Notes under the pieces: model-generated
The model's database searches: none
Told to the model about the DNA's origin: nothing
The model's input: only the letters and a program-made list of their open reading frames with translations
Assembly (NCBI GenBank): GCA_009667805.1
Contig: CM019064.1
Coordinates: 76,692,400 to 76,756,399, forward strand
Direction of reading: 5' to 3'
Length of the DNA stretch: 64,000 nt
Source: Leptobrachium leishanense
Taxonomy: Eukaryota; Chordata; Amphibia; Anura; Megophryidae
Part shown: positions 11,633 to 22,735 of the stretch, piece after piece
Position numbering within the stretch: the first letter of the stretch is position 1
How the letters are laid out: the number at the start of each line of letters is the position of its first letter
Made by a program: the position numbers and the translations under genes

Positions 11633-12364
11633 AGCATTCCCTTTTTCTTTGGCTTCTAACATTTGGGGACTGATAGCCATACCCTGCTGTGTGGAACCCT
11701 GGCATGTGTTTCCATTAATCTCTGCGTATTCCATCATCAATAGATGGAGGGAACTTTGAATTACTCATCATTTAGCGTTATTTAAAGCAATTATTTTGCC
11801 TGAAGCTTCACATAACAGCTCAGGTTAGGGATGTGCACCGATTTTTTTTTCGATTCGATTTTTCGAATTTTTAAACTTTTCGATTCGGCTCGTTTCGACT
11901 GCTTTCCGTTTCGATTCGGTTCGGTTCGATTCGTTTTTCGGGTACATTTATTTTCGGAATATCGACCATTTTTCGTATTTTCGGGTCACTTTACTAGGTT
12001 TCTGTATCGACTTTTCGTTATTTCGGAAAATTTTCGTTTTTCGGAATTGTACATGGTTTTCGGCATATCGCCAATTTTTCGTATTTCGGAACTTTTCGTA
12101 TTTCGGAACTTTTCGTTTTTCGGAATTGTACATGGTTTTCGGTATATCGACAATTTTTCGTTTTTCGGAACTTTTCGTTTTTTCGGAACGTCTGTTCTCG
12201 TTTCAAAGCTGTCTAACTCTATTCGTTTTGATGAAAACTACTATGGTTTACTTTTTTAATACTACTTTTATATTTTTTATAATAAATTTTTGGTTTGTTT
12301 TTCGGATCCGATAATTCATTCTGTCGATACGATAATTCTGGCGATTCTATCGTGTTTTTTTAAT

Positions 12365-12760
12365 TAACCCTTTCGCTGCTGAGGCTTTTCCCGTCCCTGT
12401 GCTGAGCTAATTTACCGGTTTTGCTCGTCATGTTTAAACGTGTTTTGAAGGCTTATTTTAGTATATGACCCAGACATATTATATATCGTTCTTTCCGTCA
12501 GACTCGGCAGATTCATAATATGTCATTATTATATGTATACGTCATGACCTGTCTGTATATTATAACAAAAAATGCAATAAAATATGATTTTTCAATAATT
12601 TACAATGTGTAAAGTGTTTTTTTTCACATTTTAACATGCGAGCAATTGCGGTTATATTTTGTATGGGGTGCGCTTGTTAAAAAAATTAGAGATGGGGTCT
12701 CGTTACATTTTTTTTTGGGGGAAATTACACGATTTTTAACAAATGCACCGCATACAAAAA
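12365..12760. mobile_element. piggyBac-like terminus and AT-rich body
   Basis: TTAACCCTTTCGCTGC at 12365 resembles the first bases of piggyBac-type elements. The sequence that follows is AT-rich and noncoding. A right terminus that pairs with it was not found, so the extent is open. Confidence 0.45.
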
Positions 12761-12762
12761 TC

Positions 12763-14079
12763 GTTAGTGCAGCATCATTGTTCACATTATAATTGAAATG
12801 GGAACAATATTGCTGCATTAACAACCAAAAAAAAGAATTTTTTTTTTTTTTTTTTTTAATAAATTTTTTAATATTTTTTTTATTTTTAATTTTTAAAAAA
12901 CTTTTTTCACTGTAGTGTTTGGTATCGTTGGAACCAAACTTTAACCCCTAGCTGCCACGGATCGGGAGATAGGGGGTTCATTGGAACCCCTATCTCCACC
13001 ATTGGTGGCAACTAGGGGTTAACTCCAGGACTGGCGTCATCGTGCTATGCACGATGACGCCAGTCCTCAGGGGGAGTTCCCGGAAGCTTGGCCGACATCC
13101 GACATCCTCATGGATATGCCCCAGCTCCTCATGGATATGCCCCAGCTCCTCGTGGACATGCCCCAGCTCCTCGTGGATATTGCCCCAGCACCTCATGGAT
13201 ATGCCCCAGCTCCTCGTGGACATGCCCCAGCACCTCGTGGACATGCCCCAGCTCCTCGTGGACATGCCCCAGCTCCTCGTGGATATTGCCCCAGCACCTC
13301 GTGGATATGCCCCAGCTCCTCGTGGACATGCCCCAGCACCTCGTGGACATGCCCCAGCTCCTCGTGGACATGCCCCAGCTCCTCGTGGATATTGCCCCAG
13401 CACCTCGTGGATATGCCCCAGCTCCTCGTGGACATGCCCCAGCACCTCGTGGACATGCCCCAGCTCCTCGTGGATATTGCCCCAGCACCTCGTGGATATG
13501 CCCCAGCTCCTCGTGGATTTGCCCCAGCACCTCGTGGATATGCCCCAGCTCCTGTGGACATGCCCCAGCACCTCGTGGACATGCCCCAGCTCCTCGTGGA
13601 TATTGCCCCAGCACCTCATGGATATGTCCCAGCTCCTCGTGGACATGCCCCAGCTCCTCGTGGACATGCCCCAGCTCCTCGTGGATATTGCCCCAGCACC
13701 TCGTTAGTGCAGCATCATTGTTCACATTATAATTGAAATGGGAACAATATTGCTGCATTAACGAACCAAAAAAAAGAAAAAAAAATGTTTATTTAATTTT
13801 TATAATTTTTTTTTAAAATATATTTTTATTTTTAATTTTTTTTAAAAAACTTTTTTCACTGTAGTGTTTGGTATCGTTGGAACGGCCATGCTCTGGCCGA
13901 TCCAACCATACCAAACTTTAACCCCTAGCTGCCACGGATCGGGAGATAGGGAGTTCATTGGAACTCCCTATCTCCACCGTTGGTGGCAGTTAGGGGTTAA
14001 CTCTAGGACTGGCGTCATCGTGCTACGCACGATGACGCCAGTCCTCAGGGGGAGTTCCCGGAGGCTTGGCCGACATCCA
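12763..14079. repeat. Long direct duplication around a minisatellite
   Basis: Segment 12763-13105 recurs at 13704-14079 in the same order: a 60-bp hairpin (GTTAGTGCAGCATCATTG), an A/T-rich tract, CACTGTAGTGTTTGGTATCG, a TTAACCCCTAGCTGCCACGG hairpin, and a hairpin with stem GACTGGCGTCATCGTG. The minisatellite lies between the copies, beginning inside the arm of the GGCCGACATCC hairpin that is intact in the second copy (14072-14094). Confidence 0.8.
13107..13704. repeat. 21-22 bp minisatellite (CCCCAGCTCCTCGTGGACAT)
   Basis: About 28 units alternate between CCCCAGCTCC and CCCCAGCACC with TCGTGGACATG, TCGTGGATATG or TCGTGGATATTG. The 22-bp variants recur every five units, giving a higher-order period of about 106 bp. 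Because most units are 21 bases, long frames stay open on both strands; these are not genes. The core GCCCCAGCTC..TGGATAT is shared with the arrays at 26.3 and 28.7 kb. Confidence 0.92.
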
Positions 14080-14450
14080 AGATGTCGGCCAGCTCCGGGA
14101 AAGGATCACGAACCGGCGCTTTTCAGCGCCGATTCGCAATCCAGCTCCCCAGGGGTTAATGCCAGGCACCATTTGGAAGGGCAGGCTGTGCCTTCCAATT
14201 GGTGCCTGGGTTAACCCCGCAACGCCGCCGATCGGGAGGGAGAGAGGTCGCGATGACACCTAATTTCACCGGCGGCGGTTCCGGATGCTGGGCTGACATC
14301 GAGGATGTCAGCCCGCACCGGGGGGCCAGCGATCGGCCGGAACCCGGCCGAACGCTGACCCCAAAGGGAGGATGCGCTCAGCGCGTCCTCCGCATACCAG
14401 CAGCCATGCGGAGGACGCGCTGAGCGTGTCCTCCGCATCGACGTGTTTAA
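13917..14450. repeat. Hairpin chain with TTAA edges
   Basis: Successive hairpins: 13919-14000 (TTAACCCCTAGCTGCC to GGCAGTTAGGGGTTAA), 14004-14047, 14072-14094, 14155-14213 (around CAGGCACCATTTGGAAGG), 14290-14310 and 14368-14440 (GGACGCGCTGAGCG). The TTAA edges and chain layout parallel 858-1370. It is probably a piggyBac-type nonautonomous element. Confidence 0.65.
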
Positions 14451-14613
14451 CAGTGTGGAAACCAAGCAATACATAATTAACTTATTAACGTAAAGCAACG
14501 CACACAAACAGGAAAATATAGAAAAAATAGAAAATTTATTTACAAAATGGGGAAGGGAAGGGAACATGCCAAGGATGGCAAACTGCCCAACAGGGGCACA
14601 AACAACACAAACA

Positions 14614-14880
14614 AACATACATTTAGAATTACTGGCATTTGAGGAGATGTTGGAGCTGGTCCGCATCTTTGATTACAAAGATTATGACTGCAGTAAGGGC
14701 CCTTACGGCAGGAAGAATAATTTTAGGAAGGATCGTATCATTGACAAGCTACGCGCACCACCATCCTGGAGGTGTTTGGGAAAGACGGGACGAAGGACCA
14801 GATCAGAAAACGCTGGTCCGACCTCAAAGCAGGCGAGCAGGAGCAGCTGAGGCACATCCGTATTGACTCTTACTGCCGCT
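14614..14880 (+). pseudogene. SANT/Myb-like DNA-binding domain fragment
   Basis: The frame reads AFEEMLELVRIFD, then KGPYGRKNNFRKDRIIDKLR; after a frameshift near 14755 it continues in another frame with LEVFGKDGTKDQIRKRWSDL then KAGEQEQLRHIR. The spaced aromatic residues and the RKRWSDLK helix resemble a SANT/Myb-like (trihelix or MADF-like) DNA-binding domain of the kind found in transposon-derived proteins. A second copy of its first exon lies inverted at 16043-16189. The frameshift and reversed partner show that the gene is broken. Specific family not certain. Confidence 0.6.
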
Positions 14881-14884
14881 CCAG

Positions 14885-16189
14885 GATGTCCGCGGTGTTA
14901 GTAAGGTGTCCCGGAGTTCCTGCAGCAGTTCCTGGATGGAATCCAGTGTCCTGACTGCCAGGCGAAGCTCGCCAATCGCCTCCTGATTGCTCGGTCTGGC
15001 TTCTTCGATATATCCAATAAATGAAAGAAGGAAAATACAGTAAGTAAAGCAGGTTTCTATTTTTGACTGAAAGTCTTGAAAAAATATAACAGTAGTATAT
15101 ACCAGAGCTGGCGGCCTCCTCCTGCTCCTCCTCTGACTCCTCCTCCCCCACCACCACCGTCTGTATATCCAGTGCTATATGTAAGAAATTAAAGAAATAA
15201 AAAATACAGTAAACAAAAAATGTTTCTGTTTTTGACCAAAAGTCGTTGCTAAATAAAACAGTATATACCAGCGCTGGTGGACGCCCGTGGCTCCTCCTCC
15301 TCCTCCGCTGGGGCACTGGTCCCTGCCCGGGCAGATTCGGCGTCCTGTGCCCTCTTCCTGTCTTCTGCCAAATCCAAAAAATATAACACGTAAATAATGC
15401 AGACTGGAAAAAATGGTATATCTATACAATATATTGCCGAAAGTATTGCGAGACCCCTCCACTACCCACTACCAGCTTAACCCCCCACTACTCCCATCTC
15501 ATAGGTCTAAAGTCACAAAATATTTATTTATTTCCTCTGCACATAGACATATATTACCGTTCATTTATATATTTTTTTTCAGAAGTAAACATTACGTTTA
15601 TTCAATAAAAACTATTATTTGTGTTGTGTGCGTACAAAGCGCATTGTGCGACTGCTTTTAGTTATTTTATAGAAGGCCTCAGCCTCAGTTTCACTTTCAG
15701 TTTCTGCTAATAATAAAACTGGATATTGCAGAAACAACAACAGAAATCCACCATTTTGTTTTGAAATTTGCATCTAAAGCATTCAATGACACTGCTGCAG
15801 CAGCTGCTGAGGATGTATTGAAGGCAGCTCTGTTTGGATGCACTTTCAGAAGAACTACATGTCCCATCCTATCACTTAGCAAAGACGCAGAGATTTTTAT
15901 TGATGCGCAGGTGGGAGTCAATATTGGGCAAGCTGCGGGTCATCTTGTATGCATCACTCAATCACAACCCCCCCCCCAGCACACTACAGACTATACACAC
16001 AGTGCCAAAAGAAATCCAGCATTGTAACTTCATCTACATACATCAAATATCACAATCTTTGGTATCAAAGATGCGGACCAGCTCCAACATCTCCTCAAAC
16101 GCCATATTTTGGGCGCGTTTTTTCCTGGGTGCAGGTGGAACTTCTTCATCAAGAGATGAAGAGGAGGTCTCCTCTCTGGCAGCGGCCAT
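14885..16189 (-). pseudogene. Remains of a spliced SANT-like transposon gene
   Basis: On the minus strand a likely first exon starts at 16189 (MAAAREETSSSSLDEEVPP...) and runs through AFEEMLELVRIFDTKDCD into a stop. Further downstream are two small exon-like blocks: 15273-15356, encoding an acidic stretch that ends RASTSAG before a GTATAT donor, and 15112-15168, encoding DIQTVVVGEEESEEEQEE, again before GTATAT. A last block (14885-15010) encodes a leucine-rich coiled coil (IGELRLAVRTLDSIQELLQE). Start exon, acidic linker and coiled coil suit a DNA-binding accessory protein of a DNA transposon. The SANT core is missing from this strand; it is found inverted at 14614-14880. Confidence 0.45.
15761..16027 (+). 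other. Unassigned 88-codon frame
   Basis: An open frame starting MKFASKAFNDTAAAAAEDVL with a run of alanines and ending in a low-complexity C-rich tail. I recognise no family, and it overlaps the intron-like spacer of the minus-strand SANT relic. It may be chance. Confidence 0.15.
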
Positions 16190-16263
16190 TATGAAAATAA
16201 TAAAAAAAAAATTTTGTTCAAAAAAAGTTGTCAATAAAACTGGCTCAATAAAGTTACGACATG

Positions 16264-16290
16264 TGCGCGCGCGCGCATGCGCGACCCGCG
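16264..16290. repeat. Alternating GC tract
   Basis: TGCGCGCGCGCGCATGCGCG is an alternating purine-pyrimidine run able to adopt Z-DNA, and unusually CpG-rich for this AT-rich neighbourhood. Confidence 0.7.
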
Positions 16291-16760
16291 GACGAATCGG
16301 ATCTGACCAAAATACGAAAATTCTGATCGGATCTTTGGAAACAATAAAAAAATTTACAGAATCAGCCATATAACCGATACTAGTTAAATATACGATGTCC
16401 AGACTTAACGAAATGGTACCGAAATCCCGAATGGAACTGAAATCATGAATAGAGGGAAAAAATTTCGATTTGACACATTTCAAGTCCATTCGAAAATTCC
16501 GAAAAATTTTCGATTTGGTAAACTTTTCGTTTTTTTCGGAAAGTCTGTTCTCGTTTCAAAGCAATAGATTTCGATTTGACACATTTCAAGTCCATTCGAA
16601 ATTCCGAAAAATTTTCGATTCGGTTCGGAAACCTGTTCGGATTCGACTTTTTCGGATCTAAAAAATTTCGGATTTTCGGCCGAATCGAAAGACCCGAATC
16701 GGGAAATTTCGTGAAAATTCCGAAATTCCGAAACCCGAAACGCACATCCCTAGCTCAGGT

Positions 16761-16850
16761 CACATATCCCAGGACATACTTGAAAACGAGAGAAATCTCA
16801 ATGTATCCTTCCTGGTAAAATACTTTATAAATAAATAAATAAATATCCTG
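16761..16850 (+). mobile_element. LINE-type 3' tail (TTCCTGGTAAAATACTTTAT)
   Basis: The segment reads through ATGTATCCTTCCTGGTAAAA and ends in a TAAATAAATAAATAA tail. The same module occurs on the minus strand at about 31736-31800. Such tails with a short tandem end are typical of CR1/L2-group LINEs. The hAT element at 11826-16752 was inserted into its upstream part. Confidence 0.6.
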
Positions 16851-16932
16851 TCTTTAATTTACTTTTAGCTTTTGGGGTATTTTTATGGGATCCTTTTTTA
16901 TTTATATGTTCGTGTCATGTAGTTCCTTTTTA

Positions 16933-17514
16933 ACAGGGTAACAAACGGAGCGGTATCTGTAAAATAAATTTACACAACCATAGTGCAGAAAGCAGATGAA
17001 TGTAGGAACAATAAAGCCCCCGCTAGAAACACACTCACAAGATGTGAATTAAATGTAGGCACATAGCAAAACTTTTTGTTACCCCTCCTGGTCGAAATGG
17101 AAGTGGAAATTTCCTGGGGTCTGTCAGCACAGATTGTCAGCGTGACCTCCTTCCAGAGTGAACACCGCCAGGAACATCCGGGGTATAAAAGGTATTCCTT
17201 AGAAAGTTCAAGCGAGAGCTTCTTTGAATAAAAATATTTATTGTATCATAAAATAGAATTGGAGCATATTCCAACGCGTTTCGTCTCTATATAAGCAGAG
17301 ACTTCATCAGGGAAAACTGCTGACAGACCCCAGGAAATTTCCACTTCCATTTCGACCAGGAGGGGTAACAAAAAGTTTTGCTATGTGCCTACATTTAATT
17401 CACATCTTGTGAGTTTGTTTCTAGCGGGGGCTTTATTGTTCATACATTCATCTGCTTTCTGCACTATGGTTGTGTAAATTTATTTTACAGATACCGCTCC
17501 ATTTGTTACCCTGT
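16933..17514. mobile_element. Penelope-like foldback with hammerhead
   Basis: Arms of about 197 bp (16933-17129 and 17318-17514) are near-perfect inverted repeats, from ACAGGGTAACAAACGGAGCG to its mirror at TTGTTACCCTGT. The 188-bp spacer contains an AATATTTATTG tract and a hammerhead motif on the minus strand. PLE copies often carry inverted partial copies, so this is read as a PLE tail pair. No coding part remains. Confidence 0.7.
17265..17316 (-). ncRNA. Hammerhead ribozyme motif with intact core
   Basis: On the minus strand: TTTTCC (stem I), core CTGATGA exactly, stem II GTCTCT/AGAGAC with an 8-base loop, GAA, the palindrome ACGCGT, T, then GGAATATGC whose GGAA pairs with TTCC. All conserved positions of a minimal Penelope-type hammerhead are present, with the short palindromic stem III that in known cases favours dimer formation. 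Self-cleavage after ACGCGTT is plausible. Confidence 0.75.
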
Positions 17515-17612
17515 ATTTTCCAAGCACTAGGGGACAGTGCTTTGCAGTACGCAGATACGTATAATTTTATTATCACGCTACGGGGGTGGTCATGTTTTTC
17601 TTCCGTTCCTTT

Positions 17613-18093
17613 TTAACCCCTGCACAACCAAGATCGAGATATATCGGGCTTCAAAGGCACCATTAGGTGCCCCGATATCGAGATATCTCGATCTGCTGAT
17701 CTACAGCCCAAAAGCAAATGAAACTTGTTTGCTGCAAATAATTTTCATTTGCTTTTGGGCTGCAGAAATTTTGGGCCCCCAAAGTTTTAGCCCTGAGGGC
17801 ATAATCTCCAAAGAGCTAAAGCTGTAAAATTGGCTGAAGAATGCTCTGAAATATCAGGCTTTCAGTAGCATTCAGCATCCGATGCAAAAGGAGGAGAAGG
17901 AGGGGGGGGGAATCGACCTGCAGCACAAACGACTGTAACTCAATTTGCCAGTAGATGGTGCCATCTACTGGCCAAATAGGTTATTTACAGTAAGAACTAT
18001 TTCTTACAGTATAATTAAAAATGATTTTACAAAAAAAACACTGGTTTCTGACAATGATTTTTTTGGAAAATCACTTGGTAGTGAAGGGGTTAA
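17613..18093 (+). mobile_element. piggyBac-like MITE, uninterrupted copy
   Basis: A 481-bp element with TTAA at both edges; it starts TTAACCCCTGCACAACCAAG and ends GGTAGTGAAGGGGTTAA. Internal stems include GATATATCGGGCTTC and a pair of arms built on CAGCCCAAAAGCAAATGAAA. It is the intact sister of the element at 7980-11029 and provides the reference for its empty site. Confidence 0.82.
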
Positions 18094-18611
18094 GTATTGC
18101 TATTAGTTTGACTAACGTCTTTAATTAGCATATGTAGATAGAGAAGGATCTGTTTTTCGTTAGTTGGCGACCTTTACCGGAACTGAAAATATAACCTGTT
18201 TTAACAAAGTGACCTACTTCTAGCTTTTGAAATCCTGAAAATATTAGCCTTGTGGTTCATTTGAAGGTTACAGCAGAAGCGATGAGTAATGTTTAGCATC
18301 TATTGTATTACTAGTTTGCAGACTGAAAAAGATCAGTAAGTGTATTTAGATAAGCTGTTTATTCAACATCTATTTTGGTTGTTCTGGTCATGCATGCTCA
18401 CCACCGCATGAACCCTTTCTGGATAATTATTGTCTATTTACAGTAATAATAAACATGTTTTTTTTGTCTGTTGGTATTATGATTGAGTAAGGCTCTATTT
18501 GCTGAGTTGAGAAGACTTTTTTGCGCCCTCATGCACTCCCCTCCAGTTTGCATGTCACAACCATATAAGTTGGGGAGGATGATGGCTGTCCCAAATTTTT
18601 GTAAAGACAAT

Positions 18612-19675
18612 CAGGTCTATTCAAAGAAAGGTGAAACTCAGGAGAATGACTGGAGAAGTGAAAAGTCTAACAGGGTTATTCAAAGAGATCCGAAAAGTCA
18701 CCGCACATTCGGTGACTTTTCGTTCCCCGCACTTCGGGGGATTTGGCGATTCCTAGTTCGCCGACCCTGCGGTGTATTCAGCAAGCACCGCAGGGCCCCC
18801 GTTGTGCAGGGAAAATGCGCCAATAACACTCACCGCAAACCCGCCGAACACTCACTGAACCCTCACCGAAACCCACAGAAACAGCTGGATTAACCACGCC
18901 GAACACGCCGGAGAAACCCGATTAGCCGGTGATCACAGTGCGGAACAGCCACAGGAAAAACCCGACACGCAAACGAACGAGGTGAGAAAAAAACCCCAAA
19001 ACAGTACGATTGAAAGTTTGAAATGTGAAATGCTGTTTGCAAAAAAACTACAGAACGAAAATGTCTAGAATTTACATATAAGATCCAATGAATGATAACA
19101 AAAGGGCTGTTACAGAAAAAAGAAAAATGAATGTAAAAAAAAATTTGACAAAAAAATCCCCAAAAATGCCTAAAAGATCCTAAAAAAATCTATAAATAAA
19201 GGGACTTTTTACTGCAGAATATTATAATAAACGGTTTATTAGATATTGGATTAAAACGGGAATCTTTTTAACATTGAAGCCTATGGGATTCTCCTGAATA
19301 AACCTGTCGAATGAAACCACCGAAAAGCAGGGCATTTGGGCAACTTTTCTCAACTGTTCGGTGTTCTCTGAATAGAAGAAGCATTGCTTCTCTATGGGGG
19401 ATTTCACTGCCCTCGAACAGGCACCGAACAGGCACCGTATGTGCAGGCAATTCGTCACAGTTTGACAAATTGCCAACTCTCTGAATAGCCGAATGGCCCC
19501 GAAATGTCCCCGGTTACATTTCGGGGCCAGATCGATTCTCTTTGAATAACCCTGTAAGTCAAAATAGCCAAACCAGAACAATTCTCCAATTTATCTCACT
19601 TTCCAAATCGGCTATTAGGTCTAGATTGTTCTCTTTTCCAAATCTCTTGAGTTTCACCTCTTAGTGAATAGACCT
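18612..19675 (+). mobile_element. MITE-2 copy interrupted by MITE-1
   Basis: The left part (CAGGTCTATTCAAAGAAAGG, then GTGAAACTCAGGAGAATGAC) and the right part (TTGAGTTTCACCTCTTAGTG, then AATAGACC) are inverted repeats of the MITE-2 type. Both halves fit around MITE-1 copy D. Joined across the insertion, the sequence matches the MITE-2 copies near 47.3 and 56.2 kb. Confidence 0.8.
18671..19554 (+). mobile_element. MITE-1 copy D, TAA duplication
   Basis: Perfect termini CAGGGTTATTCAAAGAGATC and TCTTTGAATAACCCTG, flanked by TAA at 18668-18670 and 19555-19557. It lies inside MITE-2, where removing it restores the TCTAAGTCAAAATAGCC consensus. This is the clearest evidence that MITE-1 makes 3-bp duplications. 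Confidence 0.88.
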
Positions 19676-19679
19676 AAAA

Positions 19680-21413
19680 GTCTTTTTATCCTCATCACAT
19701 TCATAGGCCATTATTGTCTGTAGTCTAATAAAGCGGGTCCTATTAGAAATTATGCACAAGGTACACCATCTAGTGCCTAGAACTTTTCATCAACAATTCC
19801 ATAAAGGATGGACATATACAGTAATCAAAAAATTCATATTTTTCCTAGAACAACAGTATCTAAGAATAGCAATCCATACGCAAAATTGCTTTATTTATTG
19901 TACATTGAAGTGTTACCCATACATACCATTTTTCAAATACAGGTTATGGTAATTCTAATTTCAACAAAGAAAATATAGTGATAAGGCAAACCTACTATGC
20001 AATTAAAAGGAAACCCGAATTTTCCAACATTTCTCAAATGTGACAGAACTTATGTAAGCAGTATTTTGACAATTTGCACAACTACAACATGGAAATATAC
20101 AGTATTACCCACAATGAATGGATGAATACCTTAGGAATAAGCTTCAAAATTAGTATTGAAGGTCAGTTGAGGCGACACAAACAAAAAAAACAGTCGTTTA
20201 ATTAATATTTTAAAATAAAAATGAGCCGCATTGTATAAAATAGAATTAACAGGACATAAGGAAAATTAAACATTAATGCATAAGTGTCCTAAAAAATAAT
20301 AAAAGAGACATAAAACATTGAATTGCAAAATTTAAAATCCAATTCTCTGGCCAGAATAAAGGTCTGCAATAGAGTTCAGTATTTTCCTGTGCAGTAGATA
20401 ACAAAAGTCATTATGGATATTACAAATAAACGAGGCCTGAGGTGCTTTTGCACTTAAAGAAAACATTATTTTCATTATTTACACACTACCAGGTCACTGG
20501 CAACATCTCAGAGTCTGTATTTCAAGTCTATTTTGTCCATAATGAAATGTTTATATAAGATAGGAAGTGCAGCTTTATCATTAAGCACTAAACAAACATC
20601 CCACTAAAAGTTAAGTGCATGCTTGATATGTCTTCACAGAAGAACATTAAGGACCGCTCACACAAGGCTCCAGCATTCGTAGGAGCTTTACTGGAGGAGC
20701 AGCAACATTTTGGTCCTAATTCTAGGTCCTGTCTCATGCAAAGAGGATTTGGACCTAAGGGGTGACGCTCCTGTAATAAAGCTCCTACGAATACTGATGC
20801 CTTTTCCGACTGGTCCTTACTGCTCTTCTATGCTGTTCTCCACAGAAATGTTGGCGACCCAGGCCCTCCCTGGTTGGGGCAGTGTATATATACACATTTT
20901 TTTTACATGTGCCACTCTTTATACCTTTTGATGTCTCTACAGTGAGTACTTTGAATATATCCTAATTGTTCTTTAAAATTATGAAAAATCCTACTGGTAG
21001 TCTCTGAATCCCTAAAATAATCTGATGAGTTTTCCAGCAGTCTGGCTGTTAATGCATAAAAACATGAGAGACCTGTCTTTTTTAATGTGCTTGTTTAACA
21101 CAAAGGGTGACACTGGGTTACCCACTACTGTTCATTAAGGGATCAGATTTTTAAACTTATTTATACTTTGTTTTATGTTGCCATGTGATTTTGCAGTAAA
21201 CTCAAAATTTTTCAGCTGTGCACACCTCTATGGCACACTAAGCTGCCGCTCAAGCTGAGCCACAACAGGAGTTGCAGTAGACTTGGAATAGCAGAGAAGA
21301 AACATTTACGTGTTTAGTTAACAGCTTCCTTGGTAAACTTTCTCTCAGGTATGTGTTTCAGAGTAGAGCTACCAGTGGCAAAGGAAAGGAACAGGACCGC
21401 TACTGTTGATATT
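19680..21413. other. Mostly featureless; small foldback at 20648-20820
   Basis: AT-rich DNA without supported genes. At 20672-20700 and 20767-20795 an inverted repeat (GTAGGAGCTTTACTGG and its mirror) lies between AAGGACC ends, perhaps a small nonautonomous DNA element of unknown family. Confidence 0.4.
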
Positions 21414-21853
21414 TGTCACATCTCGGCCCTGCCCCCTGCTGGTTGTAGCAGGGCTTCATGTTTTTTGGTTTTCAGGTTCTACAGACTATCTGTTGGGCTG
21501 GTTGGTCTGCGGTCACATGACCTTCTCAGCCATATATATGTGTCCTAGGTAATCTGTTGGTCTCGAAACCTTCAGAGCTTAGACAATTCAGTTAGTCCTT
21601 GTATGTACCAAAACGATTGGTTTCTGCATTCTGTCTACCCTTGCCCTGAATCTGTATTTAGAGTGAGAAATTATACCAGTGCAGGACTTCCTCTTGTGCC
21701 CGTCACCTGCACTATCACCTCTAGCTCTGTTTCTGTTTATATTAGTGTGTGCTGGATTAAACATTATGAGACAAACCACAAACCTGCCTCGAGGGCTCAA
21801 ATATATGCGCAATGAAGGGCCTTCCCTGGCATCTGCCCGGGACCCCCGTGACA
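21414..21853 (+). mobile_element. Solo LTR
   Basis: A 440-bp block starts TGTCACATCTCGGCCC and ends CCCCCGTGACA, so it has the TG..CA edges and short TGTCAC/GTGACA inverted termini of an LTR. It is flanked by the 5-bp duplication ATATT (21409-21413 and 21854-21858). A TATA-like CATATATATG and an ATTAAA-type signal lie inside in plausible order. Internal retroelement genes are absent, so it is probably a solo LTR left by recombination, most likely of a Ty3/gypsy-type element. Confidence 0.8.
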
Positions 21854-22689
21854 ATATTTATCAGATAAACAATATTATAGTGCTGTACCTAGGTATATCT
21901 AGTCTCAAAGAATGAAAATCAACCTAAAAGGTGAGTGTATAGGCGCTCAGTAATTCTATATAGATTAGATGATAAAGAATAGATAATAGTTGCAGCTCAC
22001 CAGCTGAGTGTATCCTCCACTCCTAACTAATTATGAATAATATACCAAGGTATATGGGAGCGCATTTGGACATATACAAACAGTATAATGAATTGTCAGA
22101 TATAAAAAATGAGTCCATGAATCTTAAAATCAGGGTTAGTCCATTAATCCTAGAAAAAAGGAAAAAAGACCATTGTGCAGTATGTACTGGAAAACAATTA
22201 GCCACACACTGTTGTTTATAGCACTCACAAGCGGGGAGTTCAAGACTCTGGATGTACACCTTTAAATCGCTTTATGGGGGACTCCACCCGTATGGCAATT
22301 TTGTATCTTGATAGTAGATGTATCTCAAAAAATAAAAATAAAAAGAGAGTACATAGTATAATTCTGTATGACCGGAATATATTTTATGTAAGAGAGACAC
22401 ACTCACGTATTTCAGAACCTCCACTGGTGGGTGGTTCTATAGTGACGCCTTGGACCTCTTATCATCTGAGGGGATCCCACCTCATAAGTGCCACATTGAA
22501 GATCCAGGAAGCATCGGAATAGGAACCCCGAAAGTTGCCAACTTCTTCCAGGGAATTAGATGAATTCTGACCTTCTTGAAGAGTCAAACAAATTCCGTGC
22601 CTCTTGGGTATATACCGTGCCTCTTGGGTATATGGCCAAAGATAAAAATTAGGAGATGCAATAAAATTAAAAGATTTATTAATTCATAA

Positions 22690-22735
22690 AATCGAGACGC
22701 GTTTCGCCTGCATCTGCAGGCCTTATCAATCGAAT
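22690..22735 (-). ncRNA. Hammerhead-like motif, left arm
   Basis: Minus strand: core TTGATAA (two changes from CTGATGA), stem II GCCTGC/GCAGGC with an AGAT loop, GAA, ACGCGT, C, then TCGATTTT, which partly pairs with ATTCGA upstream. Stem II is perfect and the core is decayed. Confidence 0.55.

Larger units (their letters stand above)
11826..16752. mobile_element. hAT element (TAGGGATGTGC termini)
   Basis: Termini TAGGGATGTGCACC and GCACATCCCTA are inverted repeats, and the flanks are the perfect 8-bp duplication GCTCAGGT (11818-11825 and 16753-16760), the hallmark of hAT. Both ends are rich in repeated TTTTCGGAAT words and match the 547-bp element at 31915-32461. The 4.9-kb interior holds hairpin chains, a minisatellite and a broken SANT-like gene, which are probably later insertions. 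No hAT transposase was found. Confidence 0.88.

Noticed and set aside
12990..13758. 200-codon frames on both strands rich in PAPRGYCPS or WGISTRCWG
   Set aside because: Products of the 21-bp minisatellite, open because the unit is a multiple of three.
15761..16027. Alanine-rich 88-codon frame as a gene
   Set aside because: No family match by eye, lies in the intron-like space of the opposite-strand relic, and its C-terminus is low complexity.
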